From NCBI GenBank assembly GCA_040880485.1, contig JBBDIJ010000008.1:62001-126000 (forward strand): a stretch of 64,000 bases of DNA, in the 5' to 3' direction. This document shows positions 1 to 9,193 of the stretch, one piece after another. The translations under genes were made by a program, and so were the position numbers. The notes under the pieces were generated by a model that was not told where the DNA came from, ran no database searches, and worked only from the letters and a program-made list of their open reading frames with translations. Position 1 is the first letter of the stretch. Every line of letters begins with the position of its first letter. Source of the stretch: JBBDIJ01 sp040880485. Lineage in GTDB: Bacteria > Bacteroidota > Rhodothermia > Balneolales > Balneolaceae.

Positions 1-338
1 TCTACCCCATCAGTCACATAGATGGTTTGGACCAGCTGCCCATCTTCACCGGTTTGAATGGTGACCAGTGTATCACCCAGAAGAGACTCAGCTGCTTCAC
101 GCACTTCATCAATCGATTTACAGAGGATAACCCCTTTGGCATTGTTCTTCTTTGTACGCCCCTTGCCCCGTCCTCCGGCATGAATCTGCGCTTTAACAAC
201 AAAGAGGTTACTGCCATCAGCTTTCATCTTTTCAGCGGCTTTTACGGCCTCATCTGTAGAAGTGGCCGGGATTCCATCCGGCACGGAAACACCATAGGAT
301 TTCAGGATATCTTTGGCCTGATATTCGTGGATTTTCAT
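1..338 (-). CDS. sucC: Succinyl-CoA synthetase beta subunit, N-terminal part (cut by window edge)
   Basis: The reading frame starts at an ATG (complement of 336-338) with MKIHEYQAKDILKSYGV and runs off the left edge, so about 112 residues are seen. The start, the ATP-grasp segment around KAQIHAGGRGKG and the spacing match the beta subunit of succinate-CoA ligase, the TCA-cycle enzyme that makes ATP or GTP from succinyl-CoA in the cytoplasm. The alpha subunit gene would lie outside the window, if it is adjacent. The gene is divergent from pyrR with about 155 bp between them. Identification is firm although only the N-terminal third is present. Confidence 0.95.
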   Translation of the reverse strand, partial: MKIHEYQAKDILKSYGVSVPDGIPATSTDEAVKAAEKMKADGSNLFVVKAQIHAGGRGKGRTKKNNAKGVILCKSIDEVREAAESLLGDTLVTIQTGEDGQLVQTIYVTDGV

Positions 339-434
339 AGGTTAGCAGGTCTGAATCAAAAGATTGTGCGATTGTACCGTATAAAGCGGAATAATAGCCA
401 ATGTGCTTCCGAAAAGAAAGCTTACAACTCCCGA

Positions 435-465
435 TTGGAAACGAGGGTATCAATCCCTAATTTTG
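435..465 (+). promoter_or_regulatory. Bacteroidota-type promoter for pyrRB
   Basis: TAATTTTG at 458-465 fits the TAnnTTTG -7 element of Bacteroidota primary sigma factors exactly, and TTG at 435-437 lies 20 bp upstream as a -33 box. Transcription would begin near 471. That argues against the TTG start at 476, which would leave almost no leader, and favours the TTG at 494. Confidence 0.5.
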
Positions 466-493
466 TGTTCAAAAATTGCGCCCGGAGAAACTT

Positions 494-1048
494 TTGGAAG
501 AAACCAAAATCATGTCGGCCGAGGATTTGAACCGCACCTATTTGCGGTTTGCTCATCAATTCCTCGAACCGTATGACGATCCCGCCGAGCCGGTGATTAT
601 TGGAATGCAGACCCGGGGCGTCTATATGGGCCGCAGGGTCCTCTCCATTATAGAAAAAGAGTTTGGCAAGGCGCCCGATTTCGGGATACTCGATGTCACC
701 TTCTACAGGGACGACTTTCGCCAAAAGTTGAAAATGCCGGAAGTGAAAGTAACGGAGATTCCCTTCGACCTCTATGAAAGGGATGTGATTCTGGTGGACG
801 ATGTGCTCTATACGGGTCGAACCGTACGCTCGGCGATGGACGCACTGATGGCCTATGGCCGCCCCGGTCGTATTCGATTCTGCTGCATGGTGGACCGGGG
901 CCACAGAGAGCTGCCCGTAACAGCCGACTTTACCGGAATCAAGCTGCCCACCCATCAGGACGAAGAGGTACGGGTCCGGGTGAAAGAGCTGGATGGAGAG
1001 GACGCTGTCTACCTTGTGAACCGAAAAAGCGGGGGAAGTGATGGGTAG
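494..1048 (+). CDS. pyrR: Bifunctional pyrimidine regulator / uracil phosphoribosyltransferase PyrR
   Basis: PyrR-family protein of about 184 residues. The PRPP-binding signature VILVDDVLYTGRTVRSAMDA and the later VDRGHRELP segment are typical of PyrR. In Gram-positive bacteria PyrR binds pyr mRNA and also makes UMP from uracil and PRPP; whether it regulates RNA here is not shown. The TTG at 494 is chosen because the N-terminus then aligns with Bacillus PyrR and GGAG at 484-487 sits 6 nt upstream; TTG 476 and ATG 512 are alternatives. It overlaps pyrB by 8 nt, so the two are co-translated as a pyrimidine operon. I saw no clear PyrR attenuator in the short leader. Confidence 0.92.
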   Translation: MEETKIMSAEDLNRTYLRFAHQFLEPYDDPAEPVIIGMQTRGVYMGRRVLSIIEKEFGKAPDFGILDVTFYRDDFRQKLKMPEVKVTEIPFDLYERDVILVDDVLYTGRTVRSAMDALMAYGRPGRIRFCCMVDRGHRELPVTADFTGIKLPTHQDEEVRVRVKELDGEDAVYLVNRKSGGSDG

Positions 1049-2000
1049 TGCGAAGAGGCGGGAGGAACTCTACACTTTTGGCCAGAAACACCTGCTTGGC
1101 CTGGCCGACTACTCCAGCGAGGACATCCTCTACGTACTTGAGCAGGCAAATTACTTTCGTGAAATATTGGATCGGCCTGTTCCGAAAGTGCCCACATTGA
1201 GAGACAAGACCATTGTAAACCTCTTCTATGAGAACAGTACCCGGACACGCCTCTCTTTTGAACTGGCACAGAAACGGATGGGGGCAGATGTGATAAACTT
1301 CTCGACAGGGGCCTCGAGTGCAGGTAAAGGAGAGTCTCTGAAAGATACGATCCGCAATATCAGCTCGATGAAAATAGATATGGTGGTCTCACGGCACGAG
1401 AGCCCCGGGGTACCTCACTTTCTTACCCGGTGTGTGGATGCGTCCATTATCAACGCAGGGGACGGAGCTCACGAACACCCGACGCAGGCTCTGCTCGATC
1501 TCTTTACCATGAAGCAGATTCATCCTGAACTGAAGGGCCGAAAAGTGGCCATTATAGGAGATATCGCCTACAGCCGGGTTGTGCGGTCAAACATCATTGG
1601 CCTGAACAAACTGGGGGCCAATGTAACCGTCTGCGGCCCAAAAACCCTGATGCCTCTCTTTGTGGAGTCTCTGGGTGCGAACGTTTCGTACAATCTCGAT
1701 GAAACTCTTGCCTGGTGTGATGTGGCGATGGCCTTGCGCATTCAACTCGAGCGTCAGGGAGGAGTCACTGAGCTGATCCCGAGCTTGCGGGAGTATCACG
1801 ATCATTTCGGTATCAAGATGGAGCACCTGGAGAAGTATCCCGATTTTACCATCATGCATCCGGGCCCGATCAACCGGGGTGTAGAAATGGAGAGTGAAGT
1901 AGCCGACAGCGACCGTGCAGTGATCCTTGACCAGGTGACCAACGGTGTAGCCGTCCGAATGGCGGTTCTCTATCTCTTGAGCGGAGGAACCAGAGTGTAG
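1041..2000 (+). CDS. pyrB: Aspartate carbamoyltransferase catalytic subunit
   Basis: Condenses carbamoyl phosphate and aspartate to carbamoyl aspartate, the committed step of pyrimidine synthesis. Seen: the carbamoyl-phosphate loop FYENSTRTRLSFE (about residues 64-76), the HPTQALLDLF motif and HPGPINRG near the C-terminus, with a normal length of about 319 residues. The ATG at 1041 has GGGGG five bases upstream; a GTG at 1038 would add one residue. It overlaps pyrR by 8 nt, so expression is coupled. No pyrI regulatory subunit or pyrC follows; the next gene is an unrelated efflux protein. Confidence 0.97.
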   Translation: MGSAKRREELYTFGQKHLLGLADYSSEDILYVLEQANYFREILDRPVPKVPTLRDKTIVNLFYENSTRTRLSFELAQKRMGADVINFSTGASSAGKGESLKDTIRNISSMKIDMVVSRHESPGVPHFLTRCVDASIINAGDGAHEHPTQALLDLFTMKQIHPELKGRKVAIIGDIAYSRVVRSNIIGLNKLGANVTVCGPKTLMPLFVESLGANVSYNLDETLAWCDVAMALRIQLERQGGVTELIPSLREYHDHFGIKMEHLEKYPDFTIMHPGPINRGVEMESEVADSDRAVILDQVTNGVAVRMAVLYLLSGGTRV

Positions 2001-2142
2001 GTAACAATTTCCGGGTTTTGCGCGAAATGAAAATGGTTGTAAATCCTACTAATTTTTGCGTCTAAAATCCGTATTATCTCCCCGGGAATTCCAACCGGCC
2101 CGAAAAGTAGCTGCGGGTCAGTAACCACCTTTGAACCCTGAT

Positions 2143-3726
2143 ATGAGAGCTTACATTAGAAATTCGATTCCGGCCATTCTCATTGGGGCTCTGCTGGCAA
2201 CTGCTACTCAGGCTCCCGGGCAAAGCAGTGCTGCAGAGCATCCGGACGAGATCACTATGACAGTGGATGAAGCCGTTCAGATCGCCCTGATTCACCACTA
2301 TATGCTGCAGCGGGGGGTGCTGGATCTCGATATGGCCGAAGCGCAGATCCGCGAAGCGTGGGGTGCGGTCTATCCGCAGGTCTCTGCATCCGGATCCTAT
2401 ACACGAAATATTCAGTCGCCTAATCCATTCGCCGGGTCCGATGCTGGAGGCCTGTTCGACCTGTTCGGTTCCCTGGAGTGGCTCGCCTATAACGAGAGGG
2501 CGAGAACCGACGGCGACCCCTCTACTGATCCGCTGGATTTCGATGAATTCTTTGACCGCCAGCAGCAGGGTATGGAGGCTGCCGGGGCTAACATGCAGGG
2601 AGGCGACAATCCCTTTGCGGTGGATAACCAGTTCGAGATGGGACTCTCGATCACTCAGTCGATTTACAACAGGGCCGCATTCGCTGCGATCGAGGGTGCG
2701 CGTCACCTGCGCAAGATGAGCGCGGATCAGCTGGACAGTGAACGACAATCCGTTGCCGATCAGATTCGCCACTCTTTTTACGGCGCCCTGCTCGCCCGTA
2801 AACAGGTGGAAGTGATGGAGTCCAGTGTGGAACGCCTCAGGAGAACTGTAGAGGAGACCCGTGCGGCTGTAGAGGCCGGGCTGCTCTCAAGTTACAACCG
2901 GCTTAGTGCAGAGGTGGAGCTGGTGAACCTCGAAACGAGTCTGATTGAAGTGGAAAACCGGGCCGAGCTCGCTCTTAAAAATCTGAGTTTTCAGCTTGGG
3001 GTTCCGGTAAGTACGACCCTTCATTTGAGGGGGGAGCTGGAGTTTCGTGAAAGCCTGATTCCCGAACTGCCGGATATGGATACTCTGCACAACCTGGCCA
3101 TGTCCCGCCGGCCCGATCTGCAGCAAGCCGATGGATATCTGGAGCTTCTGGAGGTGAACCACCGTGTCACAGGTGCCTCCTACTTTCCGTCCGTCAGTGC
3201 ATTTGCCAATGCCGCCTATATCGGGCAGGTTCCGGACAACAGAGTGGTGGTTTCACCTGTTCAGGGACAGGATTTTACCTATTCGACCAGCAACAGAGGG
3301 TTTTTCCACAACTCCTACTGGTATCCTGCACTGGCGGTTGGGGTCCGGTTTCAGTGGAACCTGTTCAACGGGTTTCAGACGGCGAGCAGGGTTCAGCAGA
3401 ACCGGATTGAGGTGCGCCAGGCAGAGATCGACCGCCGCAACTTACGTGAGGGGATGCGCCTGGAGGTAGAGCAGGCCGTCCGGGACCTGGAGACGTCATT
3501 GAGCCGTATTCGAAGCCAGGAGCGTAATATCGAGCAGGCAGAGACGAACTATGAGCAGGCACGGAGAAGGCTGCAGGAGGGGGTTGGGACACCGCTTGAA
3601 GAGCGTCAGGCCTCATCACTTCTGGACCAGAGCCGCTTAAACTACCTTTCGGCTGTCCACGATTTTTTGACGGCAGTAAGCCGCTTCGACAAAGTGACCG
3701 GAAAACCGGTAATGGCAACGGATTGA
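2143..3726 (+). CDS. TolC-family outer membrane efflux protein
   Basis: Outer-membrane channel of a tripartite RND exporter, about 527 residues. An N-terminal signal peptide (MRAYIRNSIPAILIGALLA, then a small-residue cleavage region) is followed by two TolC-type repeats rich in long helices: roughly residues 35-290 and 300-520, the second containing LRGELEFRE and the LREGMRLEVEQAVRDLE helix. Such proteins trimerise into a barrel plus periplasmic tunnel. The ATG at 2143 gives a clean signal peptide; a TTG at 2131 is upstream. It is the first gene of an operon with the adaptor (stop 3726, next start 3753) and the pump at 4926. Substrate unknown. Confidence 0.9.
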   Translation: MRAYIRNSIPAILIGALLATATQAPGQSSAAEHPDEITMTVDEAVQIALIHHYMLQRGVLDLDMAEAQIREAWGAVYPQVSASGSYTRNIQSPNPFAGSDAGGLFDLFGSLEWLAYNERARTDGDPSTDPLDFDEFFDRQQQGMEAAGANMQGGDNPFAVDNQFEMGLSITQSIYNRAAFAAIEGARHLRKMSADQLDSERQSVADQIRHSFYGALLARKQVEVMESSVERLRRTVEETRAAVEAGLLSSYNRLSAEVELVNLETSLIEVENRAELALKNLSFQLGVPVSTTLHLRGELEFRESLIPELPDMDTLHNLAMSRRPDLQQADGYLELLEVNHRVTGASYFPSVSAFANAAYIGQVPDNRVVVSPVQGQDFTYSTSNRGFFHNSYWYPALAVGVRFQWNLFNGFQTASRVQQNRIEVRQAEIDRRNLREGMRLEVEQAVRDLETSLSRIRSQERNIEQAETNYEQARRRLQEGVGTPLEERQASSLLDQSRLNYLSAVHDFLTAVSRFDKVTGKPVMATD

Positions 3727-3752
3727 ACCCAACACAGAAATGGATCGATAAC

Positions 3753-4868
3753 ATGAGACGAATGAAGAGAACAACGCTTGCCGCCACCCTCCTGTTCTTT
3801 CTATTTGCAGGGTGTAACGGGGGAGCTGAGCAGATCGAAAGCAATGGAGAGAATTCCAGGCTGGTTCCGGTAGAGACCATTACAGTGGTCCCGGATGATT
3901 TTGAAGATTACATCCGGCTGACCGGTGTGGTAGAAGCAATTGATGATGCTACCCTCTCTGCCGAGAACAGTGGACAAATTCTCTCTATCAGGGAGCGGGG
4001 GGCTCTTGTCAGGCGAGGTGAGACGATAGCGAGTATGGATGAGCGAATGAGCCGCGCGCAGTATGAGGCGGCACAAACCGCACTGGAGCTCACGGAGGAT
4101 ACATTCGAGCGCTTGAGTGCGCTCTATCAGGACTCAATTATCAGTACACAGGACTATAACCAGGCGAGAGCGCAGCGGGATCAGGCGCGTGCCCAATTCA
4201 CACAAACAGAGAAGCAGCTCGAGGATGTGCGGATTGAGGCTCCATTTGATGGCCGCATAGAGGAGCGCATGGTAAACAGCGGAGAGCTGGTGAATCCCGG
4301 AATGCCGGTTGTGCGACTGGTCAATACGGATCGTGTCCGCATTATTGCCGGAATTCCGGAGCGCTATTCGGGTCAGATTTCGGAGGGTTCGCTTGTTGTG
4401 GTCCGTTTTCGCCCCTATACCGGTAATGAGACCCGCACGGAGATTTCGTTTGCCGGTGAGGTTATCGACTCATCAACCCGTACGTTTGCCGTGGAGATCG
4501 AGGTGGACAACTTCGAAAACCGGTTCAAGCCGGAGATGGTCGTGGATCTGAGAGTGAGGAGGGAGACGATAAACAATGCGGTGGTGATTCCCAGAACCGC
4601 GATTCAACGGGATCAGGAGGGGGCCTCTGTCTTTGTTGCGAGTATGGAAGAGGGAGAAAAGCGCGCCCAAATGGTGCCAGTAGTTTTGGGTACCGGTTCC
4701 GGAGCTGTCATTGAAGTGGTAGAAGGGCTGCAGGAGGGGGATGAAGTGGTCGTCACGGGCTTCAGCACCTTAAGTGTAGGCGACCGGCTCAACATCCTCT
4801 CTACGATGGAGAGCAGCGAAAAGGCGCGTCAGTTGCAGACACAGGACCGCCCAACGGTGAGCTACTAA
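3753..4868 (+). CDS. RND efflux periplasmic adaptor (MFP), lipoprotein
   Basis: Periplasmic adaptor that links the inner-membrane pump to the TolC-like channel. Seen: a short signal with lipobox LFAGC, a biotinyl-lipoyl-like half (SGQILSIRERGALVRRGETIASMD), an alpha-hairpin (about residues 90-160), the returning lipoyl half (IEAPFDGRIEERMVNSGELV) and the beta-barrel/membrane-proximal domains. Length about 371 residues is usual. The frame is open from 3723, but ATG 3753 or 3762 places the signal peptide properly. It sits between the TolC and RND genes of the same operon. Confidence 0.9.
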   Translation: MRRMKRTTLAATLLFFLFAGCNGGAEQIESNGENSRLVPVETITVVPDDFEDYIRLTGVVEAIDDATLSAENSGQILSIRERGALVRRGETIASMDERMSRAQYEAAQTALELTEDTFERLSALYQDSIISTQDYNQARAQRDQARAQFTQTEKQLEDVRIEAPFDGRIEERMVNSGELVNPGMPVVRLVNTDRVRIIAGIPERYSGQISEGSLVVVRFRPYTGNETRTEISFAGEVIDSSTRTFAVEIEVDNFENRFKPEMVVDLRVRRETINNAVVIPRTAIQRDQEGASVFVASMEEGEKRAQMVPVVLGTGSGAVIEVVEGLQEGDEVVVTGFSTLSVGDRLNILSTMESSEKARQLQTQDRPTVSY

Positions 4869-4925
4869 AGTTGAAGTGAGAGAGTTAGACGATCTGAACG
4901 ATTTGAACCTGACCGAAACCCCATC

Positions 4926-7900
4926 ATGAAACTGACCGAACTGACACTGAAGAACCGGACCGTTATTCTGGTTCTGACAGCCATCCTGGTTGTAGCGGGT
5001 ACCTTCAGCTACAGCGCCATTCCCAAGGAGGCGAATCCCTCTGTTGAGATTCCGATCTTTGTAATCAACACGATCTATCCGGGAATCAGCCCATCTGATA
5101 TGGAGTCTCTGGTTACCCAGCCGATTGAGAGAGAGCTGCAGGGAATCAATGGGGTGAAGGATATCCGCTCCACAACAACCGAGAGTTTCAGTAATGTTAT
5201 TGTGGAGTTTGAACTGGATGTTTCACTCTCCGAGGCGAGCCAGCGGGTTCGTGAGAGGGTAGACCTTGCGAAAAATGACCTGCCCCCCGATGCAGAGGAT
5301 CCGATGATCATCGAGATAGATATCGATGCTTTTCCGATCATGACGATCAATCTGTCGGCCGACTATCCGCTGGCCCGTTTGACCCAGGTTTCGGAACGGC
5401 TTGAAGATCAACTGGAGACGGTTTTTGGTGTTCGTGAGGTGGAGGTGCTTGGCGCGGTGGAGCGAGAAGTACAGGTAAAGGTGGATCTGGCGAAACTGAA
5501 CGGGTATGGCCTTGCATTCGGCCAGCTGGTAGGGGCTATTCAGAGTCAGAATTTGACGATTCCCGGCGGGCTCATTGATGTGGGTCGGATGGGATATATG
5601 GTTCGGGTGAGCGGTGAGTTCAACGATCCGTCAGAGATCGAAAATCTGGTGGTTGCACGGCCGGTCGGTGATGAACCCCACGGCCCCGGTCTCGTCTACA
5701 TGAGGGATGTGGCCGAGGTCACCCTGGGATTCAGGGATCGCGAAAGTTACTCCCGGCTGAGAACCTACAAGGTGGACGAGAATGGGAGTACAGTTGACCT
5801 GGACTCATCTGATGTTGCAGACAGTCAGGTGATAAGCCTCAATATCAAAAAGAGGCCCGGAGTGAACATCCTGGAGACGGCCGATGCGGTCTTTTCGGCC
5901 ATTGAGGAGTTTGATATGCCTGCCGGTACACGGGTCGAGATTACCGGAGATATGAGCGATCAGATCATGACTCTGATCACCGATCTGGAGAACAGCATCA
6001 TCAGCGGAATGATCTTTGTGGTGCTGGTGCTTGTCTTCTTCCTCGGCATCCGGAATGCGCTGCTGGTGGGTACGGCGGTGCCCCTCTCTATTCTTGTCGG
6101 GTTCATTGTACTCCATGCGTTTGGCTATACGGTGAACTTTATCATTCTCTTCAGTTTGATTATTGCTCTCGGCCTGCTGGTCGATAACGCCATTGTGGTG
6201 GTAGAGAACATCTACCGCTATCGGGAGTTGGGTTATGAACGGTTTGAGGCGGCCCGTGATGCCACCAATGAGGTGGGGTATGCTCTCATTGCCGCCACTT
6301 TGACCCTGCTCGCCGCATTTGCGCCCATGCTCTTCTGGCCCGGTATCATAGGCCAGTTTATGAGCTACCTGCCATTGACTCTCATCATTGTGCTCATCTG
6401 CTCTCTCTTTGTAGCCCTGGTAGTCTATCCGGTGCTTACAGGTTATCTGGTTAAACTGGATAGCGACGAGAAGCAACCGGTATCAAAATTCATAAAGGGG
6501 GTATTCTGGGGAAGCCTCCTCTTTCTTGCAATCGCAGTTGGCGCCGCCAATATGACCTCTCTGGTGGTATCACTGTTGTCCATCCTGCTGGTATGGCTGC
6601 TCTACCGCTTTATCATCCGGCCCGGCTCCATCCGCTTTTCGGAGCGCACCCTTCCCTATATGGTCCGGGTCTACCGGAACTTTCTGCAGTGGATGCTCCT
6701 CCGGGACTATTCGGCGAAGCATGCCATGCTACGCAATACGCTGGCGCTGGGAGCGCTCACGCTGGGTGCACTGTTCGCGTTACTTGGCGGGGTAGTGCTT
6801 CTCTTTTCTCCTGCCGGCTATATCCTGCTGGCGGTTGGCGGCCTCTCAGTGGCTGCAGGATTCCTTTTGATTGTGGTCCATTTGGCGGAGGCGATTTTCC
6901 GTGGCGGAATCTACTCTGTACGGATCGGGGTGGCCCTGGCTATTTTTGTGTCACTCACTCTCATTGTGGTTTCGTTAGGCAACCGGGTTGAACCACAGGT
7001 GTGGCTGGTGCTGCTTCTGCTGCCTGTTTTCCTTGTCATCATTGGCGCGGCCGGCAAACTCTTCGGTTCCGGTCGCCCGCTTCTGTTGACAGATAATCGC
7101 GCCCTGCTTCTGAACTCGGTCCTGGGTGTGCTGGTGAGCATTATTATACTTTTCAGCGTGGCTCCCACCGGAGTAGAGTTCTTTCCGGAAACCGACCCAA
7201 ACAACATTATTGTTCAACTGGAAGGGCCTATTGGAATGAATGTTCACACAAGTGATGCGATTGCCCGGGATGTTCAAAATAGGATCTACGATCTGATGGA
7301 CAATGACGAGAGCGTTAGGGCGAATGTGAAGTCGGTTCAGACCAATGTAGGTGTGGCGGGAGATCTCTTTTTTGGCGGCGGTGCGCAGAGTGCAGAGCGC
7401 TCCAGTCTTACATTGAACCTTGTAGATTTTGGTGACCGTGCAGAGCCATCGGGGCAGACGATGAGCAAAATCCGGGAAGTGGTCCGTGATATACCCGATG
7501 TGATAGTCAAAATCGATGGAGAGCAGGTGGGGCCGCCGACCGGCGCCCCGGTGAACATCGAGGTGTCCGGTGAGAATTTCGACGAAATTGTACGTATTTC
7601 CCGGGAAATTACAGATCAACTGATGAATGCCTCGGTAAGCGGGGCTGTGCCGGGTTTGGTGGATGTACGCAACAATGTTAGTGGTGGGCTTCCGGAGTAC
7701 AGGGTATTGGCCGACTATGAGCGGGCGAGCCGTTTCGGACTCAATATGGCCGATATTGGCCAGACGATCCGCATCGCCAATACTGGGCTGGAGGCGAGCA
7801 AGTGGAGAGACGGGGAGGACGAGTACGACATCGTGGTCCGGTTGCGGCCCGAAGACAGGAGTGATCTTGAGAGCCTGCGTGATTTGAATGTCGGAACTAT

Positions 7901-8711
7901 GGATGGGTATGTGCCACTCACCGCAGTAGCAGAATTTGAGGAGGGGATCGGGCTGGGCAGTATCACCCGCCTCAATCTCCAGAGAACGGCTACCATAGAG
8001 GGGCAGACTTCTCCCGGATTCAGCGGCCCCGAGGTACTCGCTGATGTTCAGGAATATCTGGCGGGGTATATGGAGACCATTCCGTCCGGTTACAGCATCG
8101 AGTATACCGGCGAAAATGAAGATCAGGAGGAAGCGTTTGGATTTCTGACGACTGCCCTTCTGCTCGGATTTGCACTTATTTTCCTGGTCATGCTGGCAAA
8201 GTTCAACAACATCATCTCCCCACTCATTATTATGACAGTGGTTGGGCTCAGCCTGATCGGGGTGCTGTTAGGCCTGGTACTCACCCGCACCTCATTCGGC
8301 CTGATGACGTTTATTGGCGTGATCTCACTGGCGGGAATTGTGTGCGTGAACAATGTCGTTTTGCTCGACTATGTAAAGCAGTTGACCGAGGCGGGCAAGT
8401 CTAAGATGGAGGCGATTGTGGAGGCGGGGGCGATCCGGTTTCGCCCTGTGCTGCTCACTGCACTTACGACTATCCTGGGGCTGGTACCGCTCACATTCGG
8501 GATCAATATCGACTTTGTGAACCTGTTTGTGAACTTCGACCCCGACTTTCAGCTTGGGTCGGAAAACACCGCTTTCTGGGGGCCGATGGGGATCGCAATC
8601 ATCAGCGGGCTCACATTCGCGACATTTCTGACTCTGGTGGTGGTGCCGGTACTCTACTCCGCATTTGAATCGGTAGCCCGCCGGCTGTCCGTTTTGAGCC
8701 GTCCGGAGTAA
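4926..8711 (+). CDS. RND-family efflux permease with extra transmembrane block
   Basis: Proton-driven inner-membrane pump of the AcrB/MdtB superfamily. Typical features are the N-terminal helix, the porter domain opening (QPIERELQGINGVKDI), the TM4 region with GLLVDNAIVVVENIYRY and a mirrored second half ending in TM helices. At 1261 residues it is about 200 longer than usual. The excess lies between the two halves, around residues 520-740: hydrophobic segments near 527-545, 550-562, 610-625, 632-655, 663-680 and 688-705. These suggest several added membrane helices between normal TM6 and TM7. Last gene of the TolC-adaptor-pump operon. Substrate unknown. Confidence 0.92.
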   Translation: MKLTELTLKNRTVILVLTAILVVAGTFSYSAIPKEANPSVEIPIFVINTIYPGISPSDMESLVTQPIERELQGINGVKDIRSTTTESFSNVIVEFELDVSLSEASQRVRERVDLAKNDLPPDAEDPMIIEIDIDAFPIMTINLSADYPLARLTQVSERLEDQLETVFGVREVEVLGAVEREVQVKVDLAKLNGYGLAFGQLVGAIQSQNLTIPGGLIDVGRMGYMVRVSGEFNDPSEIENLVVARPVGDEPHGPGLVYMRDVAEVTLGFRDRESYSRLRTYKVDENGSTVDLDSSDVADSQVISLNIKKRPGVNILETADAVFSAIEEFDMPAGTRVEITGDMSDQIMTLITDLENSIISGMIFVVLVLVFFLGIRNALLVGTAVPLSILVGFIVLHAFGYTVNFIILFSLIIALGLLVDNAIVVVENIYRYRELGYERFEAARDATNEVGYALIAATLTLLAAFAPMLFWPGIIGQFMSYLPLTLIIVLICSLFVALVVYPVLTGYLVKLDSDEKQPVSKFIKGVFWGSLLFLAIAVGAANMTSLVVSLLSILLVWLLYRFIIRPGSIRFSERTLPYMVRVYRNFLQWMLLRDYSAKHAMLRNTLALGALTLGALFALLGGVVLLFSPAGYILLAVGGLSVAAGFLLIVVHLAEAIFRGGIYSVRIGVALAIFVSLTLIVVSLGNRVEPQVWLVLLLLPVFLVIIGAAGKLFGSGRPLLLTDNRALLLNSVLGVLVSIIILFSVAPTGVEFFPETDPNNIIVQLEGPIGMNVHTSDAIARDVQNRIYDLMDNDESVRANVKSVQTNVGVAGDLFFGGGAQSAERSSLTLNLVDFGDRAEPSGQTMSKIREVVRDIPDVIVKIDGEQVGPPTGAPVNIEVSGENFDEIVRISREITDQLMNASVSGAVPGLVDVRNNVSGGLPEYRVLADYERASRFGLNMADIGQTIRIANTGLEASKWRDGEDEYDIVVRLRPEDRSDLESLRDLNVGTMDGYVPLTAVAEFEEGIGLGSITRLNLQRTATIEGQTSPGFSGPEVLADVQEYLAGYMETIPSGYSIEYTGENEDQEEAFGFLTTALLLGFALIFLVMLAKFNNIISPLIIMTVVGLSLIGVLLGLVLTRTSFGLMTFIGVISLAGIVCVNNVVLLDYVKQLTEAGKSKMEAIVEAGAIRFRPVLLTALTTILGLVPLTFGINIDFVNLFVNFDPDFQLGSENTAFWGPMGIAIISGLTFATFLTLVVVPVLYSAFESVARRLSVLSRPE

Positions 8712-8714
8712 TGG

Positions 8715-8746
8715 TGTGTCCCCGACTTCGATTTTTCGTATTTTTG
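8715..8746 (+). promoter_or_regulatory. Candidate promoter for the DUF4293 gene
   Basis: TATTTTTG at 8739-8746 matches the TAnnTTTG -7 box exactly, with a weak TGTG at 8715-8718 at the right distance. It lies 30 bp before the GTG start at 8776. Confidence 0.4.
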
Positions 8747-8775
8747 CCGGCCCATTCAATCAAGATTCATAACCG

Positions 8776-9183
8776 GTGATACAACGAATACAATCTCTTT
8801 ACCTGTTGGGCGCGACCATTGTGAATGTCGCGCTCTTCTTCTCCCCACTCTACCGCCACGCCATGCGCGACCCGGCAGGCTGGATTGGAATCTCTTTTGC
8901 GGTGCTACTCGTTGCAGCGGGGGGGCTGGCCCTCTTCTCGATCTTTCTGTACAGCGACCGTGTAAGACAGTTGCGATGGGTGCGTATCGGATCTCTCATT
9001 CAAGTAGCGATTCTTGCCTTCTCTGCAGCCATTCTATTCACTCTGGGTGGTTTCGGCTCCTTTTTAATCCGCGAACTGATCACTACAGGACTCGTTCTGC
9101 TCGCACTGCTTCTATATCTGCTGGCCACCAGATCGATTCGGAAGGATGAAGAGCTGGTCCGTTCGATGGATCGGATTCGATAG
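8776..9183 (+). CDS. DUF4293 family integral membrane protein
   Basis: Small membrane protein of 135 residues with four hydrophobic segments (about 8-24, 37-57, 72-92, 97-115). The N-terminus MIQRIQSLYLL is characteristic of the DUF4293 family found in Bacteroidota and relatives, whose function is unknown. The start codon is GTG, preceded by GATTCATAACCG with no strong ribosome-binding site. The next gene follows within about 10 bp and is probably co-transcribed. Confidence 0.8.
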   Translation: MIQRIQSLYLLGATIVNVALFFSPLYRHAMRDPAGWIGISFAVLLVAAGGLALFSIFLYSDRVRQLRWVRIGSLIQVAILAFSAAILFTLGGFGSFLIRELITTGLVLLALLLYLLATRSIRKDEELVRSMDRIR

Positions 9184-9193
9184 GGGGAGGGCT

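Noticed and set aside
339..493. PyrR-type transcription attenuator before pyrR
   Set aside because: The predicted leader is only about 20 nt and shows no terminator or anti-terminator pairing.
422..955. Long antisense frame over pyrR (177 residues)
   Set aside because: It is a shadow of a strongly conserved gene, with His-rich low-complexity translation and no motif. The same applies to other long opposite frames such as 40626-42575 over ileS and 45919-46923 over fadJ.
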